Positions 1-5,432 of a DNA stretch of 5,473 bases are shown here, in pieces. Numbering within the stretch: position 1 is the first letter of the stretch; every line of letters begins with the position of its first letter. This DNA is from Bacillota bacterium (GTDB taxonomy: Bacteria > Bacillota > Sulfobacillia > Symbiobacteriales > Symbiobacteriaceae): assembly GCA_028287415.1 (NCBI GenBank), contig JAQBPS010000254.1:1-5473 (forward strand), given 5' to 3'. The notes beneath the pieces were generated by a model that was not told the origin of the DNA, searched no databases, and saw nothing but the letters and a program-made list of their open reading frames with translations. The position numbers were made by a program, and so were the translations under genes.

Positions 1-1
1 C

Positions 2-964
2 CTGGGCGATGGTCATTTCTATGCCCTCGACCGGGCGACGGGGCGCGTCAAGTGGCGCCTTGCCGCTGGTCGGCCGGAGGCCCTGAGTGCGCTGGGGGAC
101 TATGCCCTCGCGGCACCCGCCGCGTACGATGGCCTGGTCTACCTGTGCGGGCCGGACGGTGTCGTCTCCGCGGTGGATGCCTATACAGGGCAGTCGATCT
201 GGACGGTGGCGACCGGTGGGATGATTACGTCGTCGCCGGCCGTGGCCGAAGGCATCGTTTACTTTGGCTCCCGGGACGAACACATCTACGCGCTTGAGGC
301 GAAGACCGGCGCCGTTGCATGGAAGCGGCACGTCGGGGCGCCTGTCGCCCTGCCGGTGGCCGTCGGTGACGACCGCCTGTTCGCTGTCACCGAGCTTGGT
401 GTGCTATGGGCCGTTGACGGGCATACGGGGGCGGTGGCCTGGAAGGTGTCTGGCGTCGGGGAGCAGGCGCCTATGTTCGCAGAGGTCGTCGTGCTTGCCG
501 GTGGCACTGCACTTGACCCCGCGAACGGCCAGGTGCTCTGGGAGGTGGATGCCGGGGGGGCTATCCCCGTGGCCCGGCAGGACCAGGTGATCTACCCGGG
601 CGGTGTGGTCGATCTGTTCACCGGGGCGCTGCGGTTGGAGCATCCTGATAGCCCGCAGGCAGCGTCAGGTGAGCAACAGGAGGCGGCGGCGGAGCGGGTC
701 GTCACCGACGTACCGGAGGAGGCGGGCGAGCGGGCGGTGGTCCCGCCGCCCGGACTGCCTGTGCGGCTCCACACGGTCGCGGGCGCCCTGGCAGTCGGAG
801 TCGGAGCGGATCAGCGGCTATATGCCTGGAACCCGGATGACAGGCAGCCGGTGTGGATTATTGAGCTCGGCGCACACTGCCATCAGCCACCCGGAATCGC
901 CCCCGGCCAGGTGGTGCTCGCCATGGCCGATGGCTCACTGCGCACATACCGTTTTAACGGCTGA
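2..964 (+). CDS. PQQ-repeat beta-propeller protein, C-terminal part (5' end outside window)
   Basis: The reading frame is open from base 2 to a TGA at 962-964 and gives 320 residues with no start visible; the nearest internal GTG (173) falls inside a propeller blade, so the gene begins upstream. Blade-type motifs recur about every 40 residues: YALDRATGRVKW (from residue 7), VDAYTGQSIW (58-67), YALEAKTGAVAW, WAVDGHTGAVAW and ALDPANGQVLW. Each has the pattern aromatic/hydrophobic-A-x-D-x-x-T/N-G-x-x-x-W typical of PQQ-like (PF13360, BamB-like) propellers. A degenerate blade (VVDLFTGALR) is followed by an Ala/Glu/Gln-rich insert at about residues 214-251, then two final strands (LYAWNPDD, LRTYRFNG). 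The fold is a scaffold or ligand-binding propeller. Automated labels such as 'BamB' or 'PQQ dehydrogenase' would not be justified, because no catalytic residues or cofactor evidence are visible. Whether it is secreted cannot be judged without the N terminus. It is followed by its own terminator and is probably not cotranscribed with sleB. Confidence 0.87.
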   Translation: MGDGHFYALDRATGRVKWRLAAGRPEALSALGDYALAAPAAYDGLVYLCGPDGVVSAVDAYTGQSIWTVATGGMITSSPAVAEGIVYFGSRDEHIYALEAKTGAVAWKRHVGAPVALPVAVGDDRLFAVTELGVLWAVDGHTGAVAWKVSGVGEQAPMFAEVVVLAGGTALDPANGQVLWEVDAGGAIPVARQDQVIYPGGVVDLFTGALRLEHPDSPQAASGEQQEAAAERVVTDVPEEAGERAVVPPPGLPVRLHTVAGALAVGVGADQRLYAWNPDDRQPVWIIELGAHCHQPPGIAPGQVVLAMADGSLRTYRFNG

Positions 965-993
965 TCTATGCCTGATGAAGTGCCAGTTTGATG

Positions 994-1028
994 GCCCCGT
1001 GCTGCTATCCAGCATGCCGGGGCTTTTT
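994..1028 (+). terminator. Rho-independent terminator after the propeller gene
   Basis: GCCCCG (994-999) plus TGCTG (1000-1004) pairs with CAGCA (1010-1014) and CGGGGC (1018-1023). There is a 5-nt loop and a 3-nt bulge (TGC, 1015-1017), and a run of five T follows directly (1024-1028). It lies 30 nt after the propeller stop codon and separates that transcript from sleB-ypeB. Confidence 0.82.
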
Positions 1029-1045
1029 GCATGGGATTCTCCCCC

Positions 1046-1076
1046 TTGACAGAGACTACCCGGTGTCATCGACACC
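1046..1076 (+). promoter_or_regulatory. Possible sleB-ypeB promoter/operator: consensus -35 hexamer and adjacent dyad
   Basis: A perfect TTGACA lies at 1046-1051, between the upstream terminator and sleB. The place where a -10 box should be (about 1069-1074) reads TCGACA, a poor match to TATAAT. It falls inside a perfect inverted repeat, GGTGTC-ATC-GACACC (1062-1076). The repeat could be an operator or a hairpin in the 5' leader. In Bacillus subtilis this operon is driven by forespore sigma-G, but no convincing sigma-G element (TGAATA...CATACTA) is visible here. The hexamer may therefore be fortuitous; the dyad itself is certain as sequence. Confidence 0.35.
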
Positions 1077-1101
1077 AAGTGCTCCGGGAGGGGATGGCAG
1101 G

Positions 1102-1566
1102 ATGAAAAGCTGGTTCAAAGGGGTTGCTCTGCTCGGTGCGGTTACCGCTATGACCCTGGCCTGGCCGGGGATTACATACGACGGGCATCTCGCGTTTGCC
1201 GAGAAGCGAGCAGCCAAGGACAATCTTCACCTGTTGGCGCAGCTGGTCTGCGGGGAGGCGCGGGGCGAACCGTATGAGGGCCAGGTGGGCGTTGCGGCAG
1301 TGATCCTGAACCGTACGCTGGACAGGCGGTGGCCGAACTCAGTGGCCGGGGTGGTCTACCAGACCCACGCATTTGAATCAGTCTCCAACGGGCAGATTTA
1401 CCGGGGAACCACGCCTCAATGTTACAAGGCGGCACGCGCAGCGCTCAGCGGTTCGGACCCGACCATGGGATCGACCTTTTTCTTCGCACCAGCGAAGACG
1501 AACAACCGGTTCATCTGGTCCCGCCAGCAGGTGCGGACGATTGGGCGACACATCTTCGCCAGGTAG
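1102..1566 (+). CDS. sleB: SleB-type spore cortex-lytic hydrolase, catalytic domain only
   Basis: The product has 154 residues. The chosen ATG has a Shine-Dalgarno match (GGGAGGGG, 1086-1093) 8 nt upstream and yields a classic signal peptide: MKSWFK, a hydrophobic core to about residue 25, and a likely cut after AFA (residue 33). An in-frame upstream ATG at 988 would begin inside the preceding terminator and is rejected. Residues 45-152 form a Hydrolase_2 (SleB/CwlJ) domain: GEARGEPYEGQVGVAAVILNR (51-71), AFESVSNGQIY, AARAALSGSDPTMG, then a terminal IGRHIFAR. The invariant acidic residues E52 and E56 are present, one being the proposed catalytic glutamate of this lytic transglycosylase family. 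Known role: cleaving muramic-lactam cortex glycan during spore germination. B. subtilis SleB also carries an N-terminal peptidoglycan-binding domain, which is absent here, so the size resembles CwlJ. The signal peptide and the ypeB partner favour SleB. It is the first gene of a two-gene operon. Confidence 0.93.
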   Translation: MKSWFKGVALLGAVTAMTLAWPGITYDGHLAFAEKRAAKDNLHLLAQLVCGEARGEPYEGQVGVAAVILNRTLDRRWPNSVAGVVYQTHAFESVSNGQIYRGTTPQCYKAARAALSGSDPTMGSTFFFAPAKTNNRFIWSRQQVRTIGRHIFAR

Positions 1567-1577
1567 GGGGAAAGCGA

Positions 1578-2957
1578 ATGAAATTCCCGCAACGGATCGT
1601 CTGGCCCTATCTGCTGCTTAGCGTGGCCCTCTTTGGCGCACTCGGCTTCGGTTGGTCGCAGACGCTGCAGAAGAATCACCTGGCACTGGATAATGAGAAC
1701 CGCTACATGTCAGCGTTTCACAAGCTGAAGTGGACCAGCGAGAACATTGAGGAGCGCATGTCCCGGCTGGTCGCCACCACGGACCCGAGGCTTCAGGAGA
1801 GCCTGCTGTCGGACCTGCGGGTATACAGCGGCCAGGCGGTGGAGCACATGTCGATCCTGCCGCTGCTCACGATGAACACCCCTCGGCTGGGGCACTACCT
1901 GAACACACTTCAGGAAAGCACAACCAACCTTCACGACAAGCTCAATGACGGTAGTCGGCTTTCCACTGCGGATTGGCAGCAGGTGGACATGCTCCGCAAG
2001 CAGTCGGTGGCCTTCGAGTCCGAACTTTCCAACATGCTGGGGCTTCTAGGCAACCACCTGGTTCACTGGGACGATACCGTTCGGGCAACCAGCCCGGCCC
2101 AAACCGGCGAGTTTGCGACCCCGATCACCAGGTCGGTGGCGCTGCTGGAGCAAGCGCTGCCCGTGCCGCCGGGATCAGCGAATGCCCTGGCGCCGGATGC
2201 GGGCGGCGTGCAGACCCGGCCTCTGACGGACCCTGGTCCGCGGGTGAATGAGGCGCAGGCCCGGGATGCCGTTCGCCGGTTTTCCGACACCCCGCTGCAA
2301 GGGGAGCCCCAGCTGACTCAGACTACCGATCCGCAGGACCAGACGCACCAGTTCTCGCTTTATTACTTCAACGCGACAAAGGCCAGCGGGACACCGGCCA
2401 CGTTCGGGGTGAGTGTACACGGCGGCCACGTGATTTTCATGATGGACGGGCGCGCCGTGAACGGCCGAAACTTGACGGAGCCGCAGCTTACAGAGAAGGC
2501 ACGCGCGTTGTTGAGCAGGTGGGGGTATCCGGCTGCGGAGCGGGTTTCCGCGGTGGAGAACGAGGGCACCCTGATCATGGATTTCGCACCCCGTGAGAAC
2601 GGCGCCGCTGTGCAGACGGAGCTGATCAAGGTCACGCTTGCGGAGGACAATGGTGAGCTGGTGGGCTTTGACGCTCGCAACTACTGGATCAACCATCGCC
2701 CGCGCACACTGCCGCCGGCCACGCTCAGCGCCGCTCAGGCTCGGGCGCACATCTCGCCCCGGCTGACGGTAGAGTCTGAACCCTCGTTGTCCGTCGTGGC
2801 CGACAGGCGAGGTAACGAACGGCTCACCTGGGAGGTACGCAGCCGGCTGGATGATCAGCACTATCAGGTGTTCGTGGATGCCACGACCGGGGAGGAGGTT
2901 AACATTCTCCGGGTGGGCGGCGACCCGGCGCCGCCGCTCAACACACCACGCCGATAG
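1578..2957 (+). CDS. ypeB: YpeB-type germination protein, membrane-anchored with PepSY repeats
   Basis: The product has 459 residues, close to the usual YpeB length of about 450. The start is ATG 1578, 11 bp after the sleB stop, with GGGGGA (1566-1571) 6 nt upstream overlapping that stop; this indicates tight cotranscription. Residues 8-27 form a single N-terminal membrane anchor after a short basic start. Residues 30-170 are a mostly helical region (the YpeB N-terminal domain, starting QKNHLALDNENRY). A Pro/Ala-rich linker spans about 195-222. Three PepSY-like units follow: about 223-290 (VNEAQARDAV ... GHVIFMMDG), 299-370 (LTEPQLTEKARALL ... GFDARNYW) and 383-445 (LSAAQARAHI ... VFVDATTGEEVNIL). 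In Bacillus, YpeB and SleB need each other for stable presence in the dormant spore, and YpeB is degraded during germination. Its PepSY part is thought to hold or restrain SleB. Assignment is by architecture plus gene order; no key part appears missing. Confidence 0.93.
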   Translation: MKFPQRIVWPYLLLSVALFGALGFGWSQTLQKNHLALDNENRYMSAFHKLKWTSENIEERMSRLVATTDPRLQESLLSDLRVYSGQAVEHMSILPLLTMNTPRLGHYLNTLQESTTNLHDKLNDGSRLSTADWQQVDMLRKQSVAFESELSNMLGLLGNHLVHWDDTVRATSPAQTGEFATPITRSVALLEQALPVPPGSANALAPDAGGVQTRPLTDPGPRVNEAQARDAVRRFSDTPLQGEPQLTQTTDPQDQTHQFSLYYFNATKASGTPATFGVSVHGGHVIFMMDGRAVNGRNLTEPQLTEKARALLSRWGYPAAERVSAVENEGTLIMDFAPRENGAAVQTELIKVTLAEDNGELVGFDARNYWINHRPRTLPPATLSAAQARAHISPRLTVESEPSLSVVADRRGNERLTWEVRSRLDDQHYQVFVDATTGEEVNILRVGGDPAPPLNTPRR

Positions 2958-2958
2958 C

Positions 2959-2991
2959 AGAAGGGCGCCCGTCCTGTGCGGGCGCCCTTCT
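2959..2991. terminator. Bidirectional hairpin between converging ypeB and PBP genes
   Basis: A perfect 13-bp stem (AGAAGGGCGCCCG at 2959-2971, CGGGCGCCCTTCT at 2979-2991) encloses a 7-nt loop. It sits 1 nt after the ypeB stop (2957) and 8 nt beyond the PBP stop (3000). No T-run longer than TTCT follows on either strand, so it is not a textbook U-tract terminator. Position, symmetry and strength make it the obvious transcription end and 3' stability element for both genes. Confidence 0.75.
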
Positions 2992-2999
2992 CATGCACA

Positions 3000-5114
3000 T
3001 CAGGACGGTTTCAGGATCCGGAACGGAATGCGCAGGAACGGCCAGCGGGGGCCGGGCGGCCGCTGTGGCGTGGGTGGCTCCGGTGCGGGCGGCTCCGGTG
3101 CGGGTGGGGTGGTTGGCGGCGGCTGGGCCCCGGGCAGCGGCAACGGCGCACTCGGCTCGGACGGCAGCAGATGGGTCCAGTGGATGGTCGGGTCGACCTC
3201 GGTGGGTACTGTGCCGGCCAGGAACCATTCCCGGGCGGTGGGGCAGGAGCGGTTGGCACGCAGCCCTGAGAGGGAGCAAATCTCTTGCCGTGCGACGTCT
3301 GCCGGAGGCGCCCAATCACGCTGTGGGCGGTCGTGCAGGGCCCGGCTGGTGAAATCGGCCCAGACGGGGGCGGCGGCTGTGCTCCCCTGACGGTTGCTGG
3401 CGCTGTTGTCGTCAGCCCCGACCCAGACGCCCGCCACCAAGTCAGGCGTGTAGCCTACAAACCAGGCGTCCCGACCATCATCGGAAGTTCCGGTCTTGCC
3501 GGCCGCAGGGCGCCCGGCAAGCTGGCCGGCCACATTCGCCGCCGTGCCGCCTGGCCGCAGCACGTCTTTGAGCAGGTCCGTCACGATGAAGGCAACGCCC
3601 GGCGACATGGCGCGTGATCGTCGGGTATTCTGGGCCGCGATCACGGTGCCGCGCCGGTCCATGATCCGCAGCACGGCGATCGGTTTGACGGCGAAGCCAC
3701 CGTTAGTGAGCGGCGCGTAGGCCCGGGTTAGCTCCAGCGGTGTCACCTCCGCGCTGCCCAGGCCGATGGTGAGATTGGCCGGTATTTCACCCTCAATCCC
3801 CATGCGATGGGCGAGCCCAATTACCGGGCCGGGCTTCAGGATGTTCATCCATTGGGCCGTTACCACGTTGAGTGAGCGGCGCAGCGCATCCCGCATAGCG
3901 GCGGGGCGGTTGCTGTACTGGTCCCCCGCATTTCTGGGGCGCCAGGGCTCGCCGGGTGCGGCGCCTGGAAACTCAGCAGGCTTGTCCAGTTGGGTGCTTG
4001 CCACGGTGTACAATCGGGTCTCCAGCGCCGCCGCGTAGACGATGGGCTTGAAGGCTGAGCCCGGCTGCTGCGGCTCCGTTGCGCGGTTCCGGTCAACACG
4101 TTGCTCCCGGCCGCCAATCATTGCGCGGATGTAGCCGTTGGCGGGATCAAGCGCAACCAAGGCCACCTCTGGCTGACCGGCGGTGCCATTGGCTGTTGCG
4201 GGCGGCGCCGCAGTGCGGACTGCCGCTTCAGCGGAGCGCTGTGTCGCCTGGTCAAGGCTTGTCACGATCCTGTAGCCACCCTGATAGAGGTCGTTGGCCA
4301 CGGCGGGGAAGGTTGTCCTCAGTTCCCTGACAACATAATCGATGAAGTAGGGAGCCTCCTCCGCTGGTTCCTTGCGTTTCGCCAGGTGGATTGGCTCACG
4401 CTTCGCAGCCTCCGCGTGCTGCGGCGTTATATAGCCCTGAGCGGCCATCTTATCCAGGACGAGGTTCCGGCGCTGGTGGGTCGCGTTCAGGTGGTAGCCG
4501 AACGGCGAGTAATACTCCGGCGCCCGGGGCAGTGCGGCGAGGAGCGCAGCCTCTGCAACGGTAACGGTACGGGCCGATTTGCCGAAGTACGTCTGGGCGG
4601 CGACTTCTGCGCCGTACGTCCCCTGGCCCAGGTAGACGACGTTCCAGTACATCGCCAGGATCTCTCGTTTGGAATAGGTGGACTCCAGCTTTACGGTCAA
4701 CACCGCTTCCCGCAGTTTGCGGGTGAAGGTTCGTTCCTGCGTAAGGTAAAGGTTTTTCGCGAGCTGCTGCGTGAGGGTGCTGCCGCCCTCCACAATGCGG
4801 CGGGCGGTCAGGTTCCGCACTGTCGCCCGCACAATCCCGATCGGGTCAAGGCCATGGTGGGCGTAGAACCGATCATCTTCCACAGCGACAAGGGCATTCA
4901 ACAGGTGCTCCGGCATGTCAATGGCCTGCAGCGCCACCCGGTTCTCGGTGAAGAGCCGGCGAATCGGTGCGCCGGAGGCATCAAGGATCTCGGTCGCTTC
5001 CGGCAAGTTTGGTACTGGCAATGGTGTGACGGCAACTGTTATGGCAAAGGCTACACCGAGTGTGAGCGGCACGCCTATCAGAAGGAGAAGCAGGATGCGG
5101 GCGACCCTACGCAC
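3000..5114 (-). CDS. Class A penicillin-binding protein (GT51 glycosyltransferase + transpeptidase)
   Basis: This bifunctional peptidoglycan synthase polymerises lipid II into glycan strands and crosslinks the stem peptides outside the membrane. With the GTG start at 5114 it has 704 residues. A membrane anchor spans about 7-29 after MRRVAR. The GT51 domain lies at about 45-220 with EDDRFYAHHG (79-88; E79 is the expected catalytic glutamate), GGSTLTQQLAKN (110-121), KREILAMYWNVVYLGQGTYG (149-168) and LLAALPRAPEYYSP. The transpeptidase domain lies at about 315-590 with nucleophile motif SAFK (S353, K356), SLN (414-416) and KTGT (540-543), so all catalytic motifs are intact. A paired-cysteine segment (C613, C624) and a Pro-rich tail (about 653-690) end the protein. 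Size is near B. subtilis PbpF/PbpG, but the paralogue cannot be settled, so no symbol is given. GTG was chosen because it follows an AGGAGGTG and directly precedes the anchor. ATG 5222 (740 residues, weaker GAGG) is the main alternative. The frame stays open to 5270. Confidence 0.95.
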   Translation of the reverse strand: MRRVARILLLLLIGVPLTLGVAFAITVAVTPLPVPNLPEATEILDASGAPIRRLFTENRVALQAIDMPEHLLNALVAVEDDRFYAHHGLDPIGIVRATVRNLTARRIVEGGSTLTQQLAKNLYLTQERTFTRKLREAVLTVKLESTYSKREILAMYWNVVYLGQGTYGAEVAAQTYFGKSARTVTVAEAALLAALPRAPEYYSPFGYHLNATHQRRNLVLDKMAAQGYITPQHAEAAKREPIHLAKRKEPAEEAPYFIDYVVRELRTTFPAVANDLYQGGYRIVTSLDQATQRSAEAAVRTAAPPATANGTAGQPEVALVALDPANGYIRAMIGGREQRVDRNRATEPQQPGSAFKPIVYAAALETRLYTVASTQLDKPAEFPGAAPGEPWRPRNAGDQYSNRPAAMRDALRRSLNVVTAQWMNILKPGPVIGLAHRMGIEGEIPANLTIGLGSAEVTPLELTRAYAPLTNGGFAVKPIAVLRIMDRRGTVIAAQNTRRSRAMSPGVAFIVTDLLKDVLRPGGTAANVAGQLAGRPAAGKTGTSDDGRDAWFVGYTPDLVAGVWVGADDNSASNRQGSTAAAPVWADFTSRALHDRPQRDWAPPADVARQEICSLSGLRANRSCPTAREWFLAGTVPTEVDPTIHWTHLLPSEPSAPLPLPGAQPPPTTPPAPEPPAPEPPTPQRPPGPRWPFLRIPFRILKPS
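3070..3105 (-). repeat. 15-bp tandem repeat in the PBP proline-rich tail
   Basis: The plus strand carries about 2.4 copies of a 15-bp unit: GTGGGTGGCTCCGGT (3070-3084), GCGGGCGGCTCCGGT (3085-3099) and GCGGGT (3100-3105). In the PBP frame the unit encodes five residues, giving the PAPEP-PAPEP-type tail. Because the period is a multiple of three, copy number can change without breaking the frame. Confidence 0.8.
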
Positions 5115-5132
5115 GAGGCATAGCCACCTCCT
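5107..5132 (-). promoter_or_regulatory. Strong PBP ribosome-binding site with four-codon ORF overlapping the GTG start
   Basis: On the minus strand AGGAGGTG (5132-5125) is complementary to the 16S anti-SD over eight bases. Four nt after AGGAGGT comes an ATG (5121-5119) that is out of frame with the PBP and reads ATG-CCT-CGT-GCG-TAG, ending at 5107. The in-frame PBP start GTG (5114-5112) lies inside this mini-ORF, 11 nt from AGGAGGT, which is rather long spacing. Either the ribosome uses the GTG directly, or the mini-ORF is translated and coupled to it, or a base is wrong in this sequence and the ATG is the true start. Confidence 0.5.
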
Positions 5133-5188
5133 GATGCAAGGATGCACTCCGGAGCTCAGTTTTATGTATTCCGACTCTGCCCTGAGGG

Positions 5189-5218
5189 TTGACGGCTCTG
5201 CGTACAGGCTGGTAATAT
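5189..5218 (+). promoter_or_regulatory. Candidate upstream rRNA promoter P1
   Basis: TTGACG (5189-5194), an 18-bp spacer ending in TGG (5210-5212), then TAATAT (5213-5218). The TG one base before the -10 is an extended -10 element. Spacer length and the TGG element are identical to those of P2 113 bp downstream, the pattern expected for tandem rrn promoters. Transcripts would start near 5225 and carry roughly 208 nt of leader. The element overlaps the presumed 5' leader of the oppositely transcribed PBP gene. Confidence 0.55.
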
Positions 5219-5242
5219 ACATTCTTGTCGCCTCACGGTAAT
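5214..5242 (-). promoter_or_regulatory. Weak candidate promoter for the PBP gene
   Basis: On the minus strand TATATT (5219-5214) differs from TATAAT at one position. Seventeen bases upstream the -35 position reads ATTACC (5242-5237), a poor match. If real, its -10 lies on the same base pairs as the P1 -10 and its -35 lies inside the 5233-5249 dyad, so it would compete with P1. It is excluded if the PBP starts at ATG 5222. Confidence 0.25.
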
Positions 5243-5249
5243 GCCGTGA
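5233..5249. repeat. 17-bp perfect dyad in the PBP/rrn divergent region
   Basis: TCACGG (5233-5238), spacer TAATG (5239-5243), CCGTGA (5244-5249). It lies between P1 and P2 and upstream of the PBP leader. As DNA it has the size of a dimeric-repressor operator; as RNA from P1 it would be a 6-bp hairpin. No known regulator motif was recognised. Confidence 0.45.
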
Positions 5250-5301
5250 TGGCCGGCTCGGTCCAGGCAAAACGCTGTTAGCTAAACCAGAAAATGGTTG
5301 G

Positions 5302-5331
5302 TTGACAGAGCGGATACGGGCGTGGTAAATT
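5302..5331 (+). promoter_or_regulatory. Main rRNA operon promoter P2
   Basis: A perfect -35 TTGACA (5302-5307), an 18-bp spacer ending in the extended -10 element TGG (5323-5325), then TAAATT (5326-5331). The flank upstream of -35 is A/T-richer than its surroundings (TTAGCTAA at 5278-5285, GAAAA at 5290-5294), which could act as a modest UP element. The start would fall near 5338, about 95 nt before 16S. Confidence 0.75.
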
Positions 5332-5432
5332 AGTCAAGCTGTCGATGACGGCAGCGAGCTTCGCACCTTGAAAACTAGACAGTGTAAGAGAGTTTAAACG
5401 CTAAGCGATTGAAGCTAAGAGCCGAACAAATT
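5332..5432 (+). other. rRNA operon leader between P2 and 16S
   Basis: No coding potential. A hairpin GCTGTC (5338-5343) / GGCAGC (5350-5355) can form near the presumed transcript start. A second one, GCGA-GCT-TCGC (5354-5364), overlaps its last two bases, so the two would compete. The boxA-like element follows, then a palindrome GTTTAAAC (5392-5399) and a direct repeat GCTAAG (5400-5405 and 5414-5419). The stretch before 16S should include one strand of the pre-16S processing stem, but its partner lies beyond the window. Confidence 0.6.
5363..5376 (+). promoter_or_regulatory. boxA-like antitermination element in the rrn leader
   Basis: GCACCTTGAAAACT closely resembles the Bacillus-type boxA (TGTTCTTTGAAAACT) found in rrn leaders and 16S-23S spacers. 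In known systems NusB and S10 (NusE) bind it to let RNA polymerase read through the untranslated rRNA operon. The assignment rests on the motif and its position between P2 and 16S. Confidence 0.6.

Noticed and set aside
988..1101. An upstream in-frame ATG extending SleB by 38 residues.
   Set aside because: It begins just before the terminator hairpin, has no Shine-Dalgarno, and would bury the clear signal peptide that starts at 1102.
1094..1105. A three-codon ORF (ATG-GCA-GGA-TGA) whose stop overlaps the sleB ATG.
   Set aside because: Its start abuts the GGGAGGGG with no spacing, so the ribosome-binding site serves ATG 1102; the overlap is probably chance.
1419..1577. An upstream in-frame start extending YpeB into sleB.
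   Set aside because: The extension overlaps SleB conserved residues in another frame. ATG 1578 has a proper ribosome-binding site and starts a standard YpeB anchor.
2175..2861. A 228-codon minus-strand open frame inside ypeB.
   Set aside because: It is antisense to the PepSY region of ypeB, is Arg/Pro/Gly-rich like other GC shadows, and has no homologous motif.
4101..5123. A 340-codon plus-strand open frame opposite the PBP gene.
   Set aside because: It lies antisense to the intact PBP catalytic motifs. High GC suppresses stop codons on the opposite strand, and the translation shows no recognisable domain or ribosome-binding site.
5115..5270. An N-terminal extension of the PBP to an ATG at 5270.
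   Set aside because: It lacks a good ribosome-binding site, would overlap the dyad and rRNA promoter P1, and its residues look unlike a PBP cytoplasmic tail. ATG 5222 remains a weaker alternative.
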